From a virus: a DNA stretch of 45,011 nt. Position numbers and translations under genes: made by a program. How positions within the stretch are numbered: position 1 is the first letter of the stretch; the number at the start of each line of letters is the position of its first letter. Shown here in pieces: positions 33,780 through 41,425 of the stretch. The notes under the pieces were generated by a model, which searched no databases, was not told the origin of the DNA, and worked only from the letters and a program-made list of their open reading frames with translations. The DNA is taken from positions 1 through 45,011 of IMG/VR virus record IMGVR_UViG_3300029999_000133; one strand, written 5' to 3'.

Positions 33780-33962
33780 ATGTTGTGCTGTATGGCTGAC
33801 GAGGACATTGCGCGCTTCGCACTAAGCGGCGACTGGACACCCATTGCGCCAGGTATGGAGGTGCGATTGCAGGACGCCCCCAACGAGGAGGACATGGCCC
33901 ACTATGACCCGCAGGGCGTGGTCATCCTGCAACTGCGCTGCGGCCCGGTCAGGCGAAGATAA
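33780..33962 (+). CDS. Small plus-strand protein, 60 aa (moron-like)
   Basis: GAGG lies 4 nt before the ATG at 33780; the ATG at 33792 (MADEDIARFALSGDW) is another choice. Acidic protein with alternating hydrophobics (EDIARFALSGDWTPIAPGME, VVILQLRCGPV). It is divergent from the gene at 33754 and overlaps the tail-terminator gene tail-to-tail by 14 nt. Strand and position mark it as an independent insert in the operon. Function unknown. Confidence 0.5.
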   Translation: MLCCMADEDIARFALSGDWTPIAPGMEVRLQDAPNEEDMAHYDPQGVVILQLRCGPVRRR

Positions 33963-34467
33963 GCTCAAACATCTTGCAGGTCAGAAGACAGTCGTACCTG
34001 TTGAAAGCCTGATCCTCGACCGCGTTGATCACGATCTCCCAGGACATGCTTTCCCCGACGTCCACGAACGTGGACACCACACCCGAGTACGGGTCGCTCA
34101 CCTGCGCCGGGTCCGGGGAGGTCCGCAGGGCTTGCATGACTGCTTCCACGATCCCCGGGAACAGGGTGTCTGATTCGGTGTCGTCGTTCTGCCCGAAGTA
34201 GACGAGGAAGATTTCCAGGCTGTGCTCGAGCGGTTTCAGCCCCGAGGGGGTGCCAGGCCCGGTGTTGCGGGGGATCGTGCCACCCAGCGCCATGTTGCGG
34301 GACTCAACGCCACGGGTCGGCCAGATGTACGCGGTAGGTACCGCCGCGGTGTCGACGTTGGGGTCCGGGGGGGTGATCACCGCGCTCAGGTTCGCGGTGC
34401 CATCACCCGGCAGCGGCAGGTCATCGAGCAGCGACTGGATAAACAATTGAGCTGTGTTCAAGGACAT
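33949..34467 (-). CDS. Tail terminator/completion protein
   Basis: 172 residues: MSLNTAQLFIQSLLDDLPLP start, strand-turn-strand middle (VPTAYIWPTRGVESRNM), HSLEIFLVYFGQNDD and a C-terminal WEIVINAVEDQAFNRYD. The mix of an N-terminal helix and one beta sheet fits lambda gpU/tail-terminator proteins, as does the place between connector and major tail protein. Specific family not certain. Confidence 0.6.
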   Translation of the reverse strand: MSLNTAQLFIQSLLDDLPLPGDGTANLSAVITPPDPNVDTAAVPTAYIWPTRGVESRNMALGGTIPRNTGPGTPSGLKPLEHSLEIFLVYFGQNDDTESDTLFPGIVEAVMQALRTSPDPAQVSDPYSGVVSTFVDVGESMSWEIVINAVEDQAFNRYDCLLTCKMFELIFA

Positions 34468-34502
34468 TTGACCGCGCCACCCGCCCTGACATCATGAGGG
34501 GC

Positions 34503-34667
34503 ATGAGCGACAACCTGGACCGATGGCAGCCGTTCACGTTGGAGTGGCCGGGCGAGCCGCCATGGACACCGTTCCGGAACGTCTTCGCCCGCTGGCATTC
34601 AGGGAAGGTCTGCTACGCGCTGCCGTCCGGGAACATGGTGCACGTCAAGCCGGATTGCCGCTGCTAG
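34503..34667 (+). CDS. Small plus-strand protein, 54 aa (moron-like)
   Basis: ATG at 34503, with a second in-frame ATG at 34494, and GAGGGG right before it. The product MSDNLDRWQPFTLEWPGEPP is rich in Trp, Pro and Arg and ends MVHVKPDCRC, with two Cys near the end. Its TAG shares the palindrome CTAG with the TAG of the connector gene on the other strand. A plus-strand insert like the one at 33780. Function unknown. Confidence 0.5.
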   Translation: MSDNLDRWQPFTLEWPGEPPWTPFRNVFARWHSGKVCYALPSGNMVHVKPDCRC

Positions 34668-35616
34668 ATCGTCCGGCGCAGCGGATCCAGCAAACACTTG
34701 GCGTGAGAGACAAGATCCCCATGCCCCTTCTCCGCGCCACCGGTACCGCCCGGAATCTGGTGGATCGTTGTGCTCGTAGAACCGCGGACGAGGGCCTGCG
34801 CTGAGGCGAACAGGATCGTCGCCCAGATCACCGACTGCGGCAGCGTCGTCACCATCGTTCCGGCGACATGCCCGAACGTGAGCGCCGGGACAGTCAGGTT
34901 CCCCGGCCCCGACGGCACCGACGCGGCGCTGACCTGGATTGTTTCCTGCTGCCCGGAGTCGTAGATGGTTCCGGCCGCACCCACGTTCCCGAACTCGCCG
35001 GTGATCGCCCAGCCGGTGCAGTCATCGACCGGCAGGGATGTCGCACCGATCGCAACATCTGCGGTCAGGCTCGTATGTGGCCATCCATTGAGATACTGGA
35101 CCCGCAGCAGGACACCGTTCCGGCCACCGCCCCAGGTCACGTAGCCCGGTGCGATGACGATCGACTGGCCGCCGTCCCCCGAATCGGAGGGGGCGATGGA
35201 CCCGTAGACGCCGATCACCGGATGCTCAATGTCGAAGTTCCCGGCCGGGACCGTCGTCCACTGCCGCGGGAACACCGCGTTCGGGGCGACCTGCACTTCG
35301 GTGATCGACAGGATCGGCCAGCGGGACAGGATCACCCGCCCGTTCCCAACCCCCGTCATCACCGTCACCCGGTAGTCAGGGCCGCTGATCTGCTCCGTGT
35401 CAGCCGTAGCCCGCAGCACCTGGTTCAGGTACACATCCACCTGCGACGTCGCCCGCATCAGGATGTTGACCTGCTCGGCGGTCTGCTGAGCTGGCGTCGT
35501 CCCCTTATACGGCGGGATCGTGCTCCATGAGATGCCGGTTCACATAAAGTCGGTGCCGCAATCAGCTCGGGAACCGTGCAATACGGGGTCTGGCCGGCTG
35601 GATACAGCAGAGACAT
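34664..35616 (-). pseudogene. Head-tail connector gene with an 11-nt frame-disrupting insert
   Basis: The start (ATG 35616) gives MSLLYPAGQTPYCTVPELIA followed by APT, after which the frame runs into unrelated residues and stops. The second frame, from GISWSTIPPYKGTTPAQQT through VDVYLNQVLRATADTEQIS to the end at 34664, has no start upstream. Removing 11 nt (35537-35547) joins APT to GISW in frame and restores a 313-residue gp6-like connector. The 264-residue frame from ATG 35458 would lack the first helix. It may be a true mutation, a sequence error, or translational recoding (see finding). Confidence 0.7.
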
Positions 35617-35687
35617 GGGCACCACCCCCTCACGCGGACGGCCCGGCATACCGGGGAAGTGAAGGGGCTATCGGCTAGGCTGAAGTT

Positions 35688-35739
35688 GGCCGCCTGGCCA
35701 CTCGGGGACTTGTCGGCAGGGATTCCCGGCCGGGCGGCC
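35688..35739. repeat. Imperfect inverted repeat between 35.6 and 35.75 kb
   Basis: ggccgcctggcc (35688-35699) faces ggccgggcggcc (35728-35739), one mismatch, 28-nt loop. No T-run follows. It lies after the 107-residue gene on the minus strand and before the connector start, so may act as a weak terminator or mRNA processing site. Confidence 0.4.
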
Positions 35740-35749
35740 TCTTGCTTAC

Positions 35750-36073
35750 CTAGACACGCTTCGGCCAGTGCCAGGTGCCGCCGATGTGCGACGCCTCGGC
35801 CCACCCGCACGAGCAGTAGCGGAAGGGGTGGCCGTGTTTCTCGGGTTCTGGGCAGTCCGGCGTACCGGGTGTCTCGGCGCCGTCGTGGTACGGGACGGCG
35901 CGGTTGAAGAACTGCCCGGTCGGGTTCAGCACGCATAGGCCCACCTGGTCAGGGTGGTTAGGATCGCCGGTCAGTTCGGTGATGATCGCGGCCCGGCATT
36001 CCTTCCCGTACTCGCCGCTCGGCGACCCGTAGCTGACGTAGTGGACGACCCGGCCGACGCTCGGGGCGGTCAC
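35750..36073 (-). CDS. Conserved actinophage hypothetical protein, 107 aa
   Basis: GTG overlapping the previous stop (GTGA). The product reads VVHYVSYGSPSGEYGKECRA, PTGQFFNRAVPYHDG and CGWAEASHIGGTWHWPKRV. I recall similar HYVSYG ... GGTWHWP proteins in Streptomyces phages and prophages as small conserved unknowns. Three Cys and several His could bind metal. No function known. Confidence 0.72.
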   Translation of the reverse strand: MTAPSVGRVVHYVSYGSPSGEYGKECRAAIITELTGDPNHPDQVGLCVLNPTGQFFNRAVPYHDGAETPGTPDCPEPEKHGHPFRYCSCGWAEASHIGGTWHWPKRV

Positions 36074-36702
36074 GCTGCTACCTGGAGCCGGGCGAGCATC
36101 TCCGGGCGCGTCCCCGAATCATCGAGGCCCTTCTCCCGGCACATCTTCCGCAGCTTCTGCGGGTGCAGCGACGCCAGATCCCGGTTAGGCGCGTCCGGGG
36201 CGCGCGGCGCAGGGGGTGCCTCGCGCCCTTCAGGCTCCCCCGCCGGCAGCGATGCGGCCGGTATCGCGTCACGCATCGGCGCCGCGCACTCGGCGCAGAA
36301 CTTCGCCCCCGGCTGGTTCGCGTGCCCGTGCGGCGGGCACAGCACCTTCACCTGCGCTGGGAGGTGCAGTTTCGACCCGTCGATCATCCGGGCGACCGTA
36401 TCGGGGACCTCACCACCGGTCATGCGGGTCAGCGCCAAGGCCATCATGGTCTGGATGTCGTTCGCGCCGCGCTTCTCGTAGTCCTCACGCTCGGACTCCT
36501 CGTCGCGGGTCTCAGGGATATCGGCGACGGTTGAGGACCACAGCGGATCGGCGCGGAGATGGTTCTCGCACGTGGGGCAGGTGAGCGCCCAGAGCTTCAC
36601 GGGTTCCCCGCCGGGTGCCGGTCGGGTATGGATCTGTCCACACCCGCCATGCGCGGCAGAGAGGTTAGTCGCGGAGAGGTCACTCCGCGCATACATAGTC
36701 AT
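36070..36702 (-). CDS. Zinc-ribbon and SAP-domain protein, 210 aa
   Basis: Start at ATG 36702 with AAGGAG 6 nt upstream; an upstream extension would run into the tRNA-like element. Layout: Cys/His near 17-24 (HGGCGQIH), CPTC at about 41-44, CPPHGHANQPGAKFCAEC near 120-137, then Pro/Ala linker, and a C-terminal SAP-like helix-turn-helix (LHPQKLRKMCREKGLDDSGT) of about 35 residues. SAP domains bind DNA or RNA. It sits in the head-to-tail gene block, so it may be a connector-region or morphogenesis protein. Confidence 0.65.
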   Translation of the reverse strand: MTMYARSDLSATNLSAAHGGCGQIHTRPAPGGEPVKLWALTCPTCENHLRADPLWSSTVADIPETRDEESEREDYEKRGANDIQTMMALALTRMTGGEVPDTVARMIDGSKLHLPAQVKVLCPPHGHANQPGAKFCAECAAPMRDAIPAASLPAGEPEGREAPPAPRAPDAPNRDLASLHPQKLRKMCREKGLDDSGTRPEMLARLQVAA

Positions 36703-36734
36703 ACGCTTCTCCTTCTGTGCTGGATAATGATCCG

Positions 36735-36868
36735 GCCACTGTCGTCTAGCGGCCCAGGACGCCGTGAGCCGCGGGGATCGAGTCCCCTTCGCGCTGTGCA
36801 CAAGCGCGTAAACCGCTCCGGCGGAATGGCCCCGGACACGGTAACCCCGGTTCAAATCCGGGCGTGGC
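36735..36868 (+). ncRNA. tRNA-like RNA with 70-nt insert in the anticodon loop
   Basis: Parts in canonical order: acceptor GCCAC (36735-36739) pairs with GTGGC (36864-36868), with one bulge; D-arm GTCT ... GGAC as in tRNA-Glu (36744-36760); anticodon stem CCGTG (36762-36766) with CACGG (36837-36841); variable TAAC; T-arm CCCGG-TTCAAAT-CCGGG (36846-36862). Between the anticodon-stem halves lie 70 nt instead of 7, folding into three hairpins (36773-36787, 36790-36808, 36813-36824). No plausible anticodon with T33 was found. Either a decayed tRNA or a tRNA mimic. Confidence 0.5.
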
Positions 36869-36890
36869 GCGAGTGCTGGATGATGGATGG

Positions 36891-37157
36891 ATGAGCACTT
36901 GGGAAGACCGGATGGCTCAGCGGTCAGCCGCCAAGGACCGGGCGCGGCAACCCGCAGACGACGAGCACGCCGGGCATCACTTGCACCTGATCGGGACGAC
37001 GGTGCAGTGCTCCTGCGGTCAGGACTTCGGCGTGACCTGCGTAGCCTTCCCGGAAGAACTCTGGAAGATGACGCTAGAACAGGTACACGAATGGTTCGGA
37101 TCCCTGTCTTGCTCGGCCTGCGGAGAGAAGGGTGTTACGGGGCCACTCGGCTCATAG
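36891..37157 (+). CDS. Plus-strand zinc-ribbon protein, 88 aa (moron-like)
   Basis: ATG at 36891 preceded by GGATGG. The product starts MSTWEDRMAQRSAAKDRARQ, followed by LHLIGTTVQCSCGQDFGV and SLSCSACGEKGV, so CxC and CxxC pairs make a zinc ribbon, with a Trp/Glu-rich helix between. Located right behind the tRNA-like element on the plus strand; the two may share a promoter. It overlaps the minus-strand gene at 37135 by 23 nt tail-to-tail. Confidence 0.6.
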   Translation: MSTWEDRMAQRSAAKDRARQPADDEHAGHHLHLIGTTVQCSCGQDFGVTCVAFPEELWKMTLEQVHEWFGSLSCSACGEKGVTGPLGS

Positions 37158-37494
37158 CCCCTGCGATAGCCGCGCACTCGCTCGGGAAGTCAGCCTTCGG
37201 CGGCACCGGCATCTCTGCCTCCGGGATCGTGTCCCGGCCGCACTTCGGGCAGACCTGCGACCACTTCTGCGCCAGGAACCGGCACGGCGCGCACCAGCGG
37301 CCGTCTTTCGTTCCCGCGAACTGGCGGAACGCCGCCGACCCGACCAGGCCCGCATCCCCGCCGACCTGCCGCTGAATGTACGAGGCGTGACCGTCAGCGA
37401 CGGTCACGCTCCCGCCCTCACGGCCCCGGTACTGGGTGCCGTCCTCCATGGTGAACCCGGCGCACCCCGGCGGGAGGGTAACGGTGCGGCTCAC
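37135..37494 (-). CDS. Hypothetical protein with zinc-ribbon, 119 aa
   Basis: GTG start overlapping the preceding mini-frame (GTGA). N-terminal strands (MSRTVTLPPGCAGFTMEDGT, GGSVTVADGHASYI), then CAPCRFLAQKWSQVCPKCG, a compact CxxC/CxxC zinc ribbon, and an end rich in Ala and Pro. Similar layouts occur in head-to-tail regions of actinophages. No function assigned. Confidence 0.65.
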   Translation of the reverse strand: MSRTVTLPPGCAGFTMEDGTQYRGREGGSVTVADGHASYIQRQVGGDAGLVGSAAFRQFAGTKDGRWCAPCRFLAQKWSQVCPKCGRDTIPEAEMPVPPKADFPSECAAIAGAMSRVAP

Positions 37495-37535
37495 CGCAGC
37501 CCTCCCACCAGAAACACCCCATGCGAACCGGTCAT
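37491..37535 (-). CDS. Possible 14-residue coupling ORF
   Basis: ATG overlaps the decoration-like stop (TGATG) and its TGA overlaps the next GTG (GTGA). Peptide MTGSHGVFLVGGLR. Too short for evidence from composition. It may simply carry ribosomes from one gene to the next, and its last codons contain the GGAGGG ribosome site for the gene at 37135-37494. Confidence 0.25.
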   Translation of the reverse strand: MTGSHGVFLVGGLR

Positions 37536-38026
37536 CAGGTCGCCCCGACGTCCGAGGACTTCACCAGCGACGGCACCGCATTGATCTGCCAGAACGTCGT
37601 CGCCGTCCCATGCGCGTACTGCAGCGCCGAGTTCGTGAACACCGAACCGGCGTTGCTGCCGTTCACCTGGGCGATCTCCTGCCGCGGTGTGCCGGACTCG
37701 ATCGCGATCCACATCCCCGCCGTGAACGACGTCCCCGCCGCATCGGTGAGGGTCGTCCCAGCCGGGAACGTCGACGTCGCACTGATCACCGTCCCCTGCG
37801 GTGAGGTCGTGTTGTACCCGGAGATCGCCCAGATCGTCCCCCCCGCATAGGGGAGGCGGATCTTGTCGTTTGGTGCCAGCGCGAGCCCCTGCTGCGTCGA
37901 CACCCCCGACCCGCCCAGGTACACCGTGCTCACGCCCTCGTTGTAGAGGAAGGCGTGCGGTGTCCCGGACGAGGTGGGGGTGTAGACGACCGTTGGGATC
38001 GTCGCCGACACCGGCGTGTGCGCCAT
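37535..38026 (-). CDS. Decoration-like head protein A, 163 aa
   Basis: Beta-rich, Thr/Ser/Gly-rich and charge-poor (TPTSSGTPHAFLYNEGVSTV, LPYAGGTIWAISGYNTTSPQ). The segment VYLGGSGVSTQQGLALAPND is alike to VYVGGTIGTQYTGIPVGPGA in the next gene, so the two share a fold. Its site right after the major capsid gene fits a head decoration or stabilising protein. Family not identified. Confidence 0.6.
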   Translation of the reverse strand: MAHTPVSATIPTVVYTPTSSGTPHAFLYNEGVSTVYLGGSGVSTQQGLALAPNDKIRLPYAGGTIWAISGYNTTSPQGTVISATSTFPAGTTLTDAAGTSFTAGMWIAIESGTPRQEIAQVNGSNAGSVFTNSALQYAHGTATTFWQINAVPSLVKSSDVGAT

Positions 38027-38029
38027 CGG

Positions 38030-38341
38030 TTAGACCACCGACGCGACAGACGCGAGCCCGGCCACCACCACTGACGTGCCGGTCGAGGTGATCCCGACCA
38101 GGGTGACCGCGGTCCCCTGCAGGGTCAGCTGCGCACCCGGGCCGACCGGGATACCCGTGTACTGGGTGCCGATCGTCCCGCCGACGTAGACGGTGTTGAC
38201 TGTGCCCTGGTTGATGATGGTGACATCCCTCGGGGAGGTGAGGGCCGTGCCACCGGGTGAGAGGTTGAAAATTGTCGACGTGCTGCCCGAGACGCATGTA
38301 GTCGTCTGGTAGGCGAGTGAACCGACATCGAAAATGGCCAC
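38030..38341 (-). CDS. Decoration-like head protein B, 103 aa
   Basis: GTG start after AGGAAGGGG. Small, beta-rich, few charges (MAIFDVGSLAYQTTTCVSGS, DVTIINQGTVNTVYVGGTIG). Shares the VYxGG...G...P module with the neighbour, which has an extra C-terminal part. First gene after the hairpin behind the capsid gene. Decoration or head-completion role is inference from place and composition. Confidence 0.6.
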   Translation of the reverse strand: MAIFDVGSLAYQTTTCVSGSTSTIFNLSPGGTALTSPRDVTIINQGTVNTVYVGGTIGTQYTGIPVGPGAQLTLQGTAVTLVGITSTGTSVVVAGLASVASVV

Positions 38342-38364
38342 GGCCGGGCCCCTTCCTGGGATGG

Positions 38365-38401
38365 CACGGCCCCGGCGGAACGACGCTCCGCCGGGGCCGT
38401 G
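38365..38401. terminator. 15-bp perfect hairpin after the capsid gene
   Basis: Arms 38365-38379 (cacggccccggcgga) and 38387-38401 pair completely, loop 7 nt. No T-run on the minus strand. Behind the highly expressed capsid gene it may attenuate transcription or protect the capsid mRNA 3' end. Confidence 0.55.
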
Positions 38402-38434
38402 GAATTGCTGACTTACCTTGGTGAGACTCCGCGT

Positions 38435-41386
38435 CTAGCTGTACGGAGTGGTGTCGCTGTTCTGGAGCCCAGACAGTTGCCCCGAGTACCAGGGGGCATG
38501 CGAAATCAGGGCCTCGTACGAGAAGATCGAGTACCTGAAGGTCGCGTCGATCACGGGCCACGCGATACTCACGTAGTCCTGAACGGTCGAAACTTCCCAG
38601 GCGTTGGCCACGTTCGTCCACGTCTGCGGAAGCTGGTAGGACAGCAGCGTCGCGTTACCCTGCGTGTACCAGGGGTGAACGACGAGCTTGAGCAGGCTCC
38701 GGGTCAGCGGGTTCTGGAACTGACTCACGGCCGCGCCGACGGTGACGTCACCGACGCCGCCCTGCTGAATGAACAGCTGGTAGTTGGTCCCCGCGCCCTG
38801 GTTGATGACGTCGTTGGACAGGTTCGCGATGTCGATACCGGAGGAGACGATCTCCGCCGGGTCCGCGCGGAACGAGCCCGGGTTGGTCGACGTCGACTGC
38901 CACAGGTTCTTCAGCGCCGTGTAAATGGCGTTGTAGGACAGGTGGGTGCCGACGTTGTTGTTGTAGTACCCGCCGATCCAGTTGGTCGGCGAGGACGGGT
39001 AGATCCCCGCGTCCGCGGACAGGCCGGACAGGGTGGGAATGACACCCTCGAACCGGGTCGACGCACCAGTCCCGGAGTCGGCGGTCGGCGGGTTCGTGCC
39101 CGACGCCGGCGGGGTGCCCTGCAGCGTGTACTTCGTGCCACCGACACCCGACGCCGCCAGGTACTCGTTCGTGTTCGACGCCGACGTGTTCGTGGACACG
39201 TAGATGTTGTAGTTCATCGCCCCGACAACCGGGACGATGGTCACGTCCACGACCTGCCCGGACGTCGTGCCACCCGTCGAGGCGACACTGGAGACGACCG
39301 TCTCACCGAAGAAGTTCGTCGCAGTGACGAACACCTTGTAGTAGGTGTTGGTGCCCACCGTGGTCTCGTTCGAGCCTGCGGTGCGGAGCGTGACGGTCGG
39401 GGTGGAAGGGGCCGTGAGGTTCGCGGACGAACCCGCGATCAGCATGTACTCTTCCGAGCTTGTTACTACCCGCTAAGCGGGCGGGCGCGTCATTTCTGCG
39501 CGCCTCTGCGTGTCTCCACGCAGTTCGGACTCTATCTTGATCTAATGCAGTACCGTTTGATACATGAGCCCAAACCCTCATCTTGTCTGCCCTGACCGCG
39601 AGACCCTGGTGCGCCTGACGTCCGAGATGAACGACAGGCAGATATCCAGGCTCTTTGGCTGCACAAGCCCCGTTATCGCCAAGTGGCGCGACCTCTATGG
39701 AATACCCAGGTCGCCGCGTCAGTCGGGGGGTAATACAACCAAGTGGAAGACCAACCGTGATTACTTTGCCGAGATTGATACGCCCGAGAAGGCGTACATT
39801 CTTGGCTTCGTCATCGCGGACGGCCACGTGCGCAAGGAGGGCTACAAGCTTGAGATCAGCGTCAAGGAGTCTGATTCGAGCATTCTGGAGGCCATCGCCC
39901 GTGAGCTTGGCTGTGACGCCCCGCTCGGGTCGATGATCAACCACTATGACGGGTCACGCATGACGCGCCTGTACCTGTGCGGCAAGAAGCTCGTCAGTGA
40001 CCTGAACGCTCTCGGCGTCTTCCATAACAAGACCACCACCGCGACGTACCCGGTCATCCCGCATAAGTTCGAGCGCGACTTGGTGCGCGGCCTCTGGGAC
40101 GGCGATGGGCATGTCGGGCAGGGGATGTTCGATCTCATCGGGACACCAGCGGTCCTAGAGGGTGTCGTCACGGCAGTCCAGCGGCACACCGGCTGCCTAC
40201 TGCGACGTAACCTCAGGGGCAGGGACAGGAAGTACCTCTACGCCTACGGCACCCGCCGTGACGCGCCTGTCTTGCGCTGGATGTATTCCGATTCGAGCAT
40301 CGCGCTCGGCCGGAAGGTAAGGGCTGCTAGCTATTGGTACTGCTCTTAGATCCCGCGTGCATAGTCTCTGAACCTTCGCGTCGGCCGCTGGCTGCGACAA
40401 GGCGCGCTCGGCTGCTGATTACCCCTGCTGGCTAAGTTTTTAGAGCCGTCACGCTCGGGCTTTCGCCCCACGTTGTGGCCTAGCCAGGTGGCACGGGCGT
40501 TCCAGCAATTCTCGCGGTTTTAGCTGGGCAAAGAGTCTCAACCCAGCATCATCTCTTGCAGCATGATCAGGCTGGCAAGAGCGCTGATGTCCTCATATCC
40601 CTGGCCCGAGAACTGCGCCAGCCAGGAGAGCTGCTCGGTGATGCCGAGGAAGCGGTAGGGGACGTTGATGGTGGTTTCGGTCTGGCTGCCCGCTCCGGGC
40701 AGGTTCAGCGGCCACGTGCCGAAGCTGGAGCCGCTGACGAGCTCGGACAGGGAGATGTCCTTGACGGACTGGCCGCCGGTCTGGGAACCGGAGATGCCGG
40801 TGATCAGCCGCTCGATGAGGCTCGCACCCTGGCCCGCGGGCCTGGGGAACTTGTTCCGGTAAACGGTATAAACCGGATAAACGAGCCGGGACGGTGCAAG
40901 GAGGTTGAAAGGGGTCAAACCGGACACGGAGCCGATACCGAGGTTACCCGCAGTAAACGACCGTGTGAGATCCGGATTCATCTGCCCGAGGATCTGCCCG
41001 AGCTGCTCCCCCATGGACGGCGCGGACAGCGCGGTCTGGAGGGCACCGAACTGGGACATGAAGCCGCCGTTGAACGACTTCACGACACCGGACTTGTTGA
41101 CGAACCCTTCCCGTACCGCCAGGCGAAGCTTGGTGGCGGCCTCGGAGGCGCGGAGGGTGATGTCGGTCGGGTCACTCAGGGGCTGGTTGCCGCCCTTGGG
41201 TGCGAAACCGGCGCCCTTCACAAGGTCGGGCATCAGGGACTTGAGAGCATCACCCGTGGTGTTGTGCTGGGCGATGTCCGCCTGGCTTACGGGCTGCGCG
41301 GAGCTCCCGTAGAGGGCGGTGGTGAGGGCATCGGTGCCTGGCTGCGGTGCGCTGTCAGGGCGGATGTCTTCGAGGAGGTCGGCCAT
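38435..41386 (-). CDS. Major capsid protein, gene split by a group I intron
   Basis: Exon 1 is 40541-41386 (282 codons) and exon 2 is 38435-39454 (339 codons plus stop); spliced product 621 residues. Exon 1 starts MADLLEDIRPDSAPQPGTDA and ends SLIMLQEMMLG; exon 2 starts EEYMLIAGSSANLTAP. Together they give LQEMMLG-EEYMLIAG, an uninterrupted HK97-like capsid region as I know it from actinophages. Helical N-terminus, then the P-domain-like and E-loop regions. Without splicing, translation ends at the TGA that begins in the intron's first base. AAGGAGA precedes the ATG. The protein forms the head shell and is likely trimmed by the neighbouring protease. Confidence 0.88.
39455..40540 (-). mobile_element. 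Group I intron in the major capsid gene
   Basis: 1086 nt. P1: exon GCTGGGT (40541-40547) pairs with intron GCCCAGC (40523-40529), giving the required U-G pair at the 5' splice site. P10: intron CTCTTT (40530-40535) pairs with exon-2 GAAGAG. Core elements: P AATTGCTGGAA, Q AATCAGCAGCC, R GTTCAGAGACTATGCACG (40356-40373), S AAGATAGAGTCC (39527-39538). P9 stem CTGCGTG/CACGCAG with GAGA loop (39506-39523), further P9.x stems, a GAAA tetraloop in the P5 region, and a terminal G at 39455. The endonuclease gene occupies the loop between R and S. Confidence 0.92.
39564..40349 (+). CDS. LAGLIDADG-type homing endonuclease, antisense inside the intron
   Basis: 261 residues. Two LAGLIDADG helices: AYILGFVIADGHV at about 80 and LVRGLWDGDGHV at about 175, each with the metal-binding acidic residue. 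An N-terminal helix-turn-helix-like part (MNDRQISRLFGCTSPVIAKW) may add DNA contact. It should cut the intron-free capsid gene and so spread the intron. The gene lies on the strand opposite the intron RNA, so it needs its own promoter and the intron RNA cannot serve as its message. Only weak ribosome site before the ATG. Codon use is less GC-biased than that of the neighbours, a sign of separate origin. Confidence 0.88.
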   Translation: MSPNPHLVCPDRETLVRLTSEMNDRQISRLFGCTSPVIAKWRDLYGIPRSPRQSGGNTTKWKTNRDYFAEIDTPEKAYILGFVIADGHVRKEGYKLEISVKESDSSILEAIARELGCDAPLGSMINHYDGSRMTRLYLCGKKLVSDLNALGVFHNKTTTATYPVIPHKFERDLVRGLWDGDGHVGQGMFDLIGTPAVLEGVVTAVQRHTGCLLRRNLRGRDRKYLYAYGTRRDAPVLRWMYSDSSIALGRKVRAASYWYCS

Positions 41387-41425
41387 TGCCGGTCTCCTTC
41401 CTATGTGTCACGCCGGCGGGCGGCG

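Noticed and set aside
36790-36808. Hairpin with loop GTGCACA read as a tRNA-Cys (GCA) anticodon arm
   Set aside because: No D-arm or acceptor at the proper distance; it fits better as one of three hairpins in the loop insert of the tRNA-like element.
37491-38621. 376-codon minus-strand frame
   Set aside because: It overlies the two decoration-like genes out of frame and has Arg/His/Gly-rich composition. Only its last 14 codons might be used.
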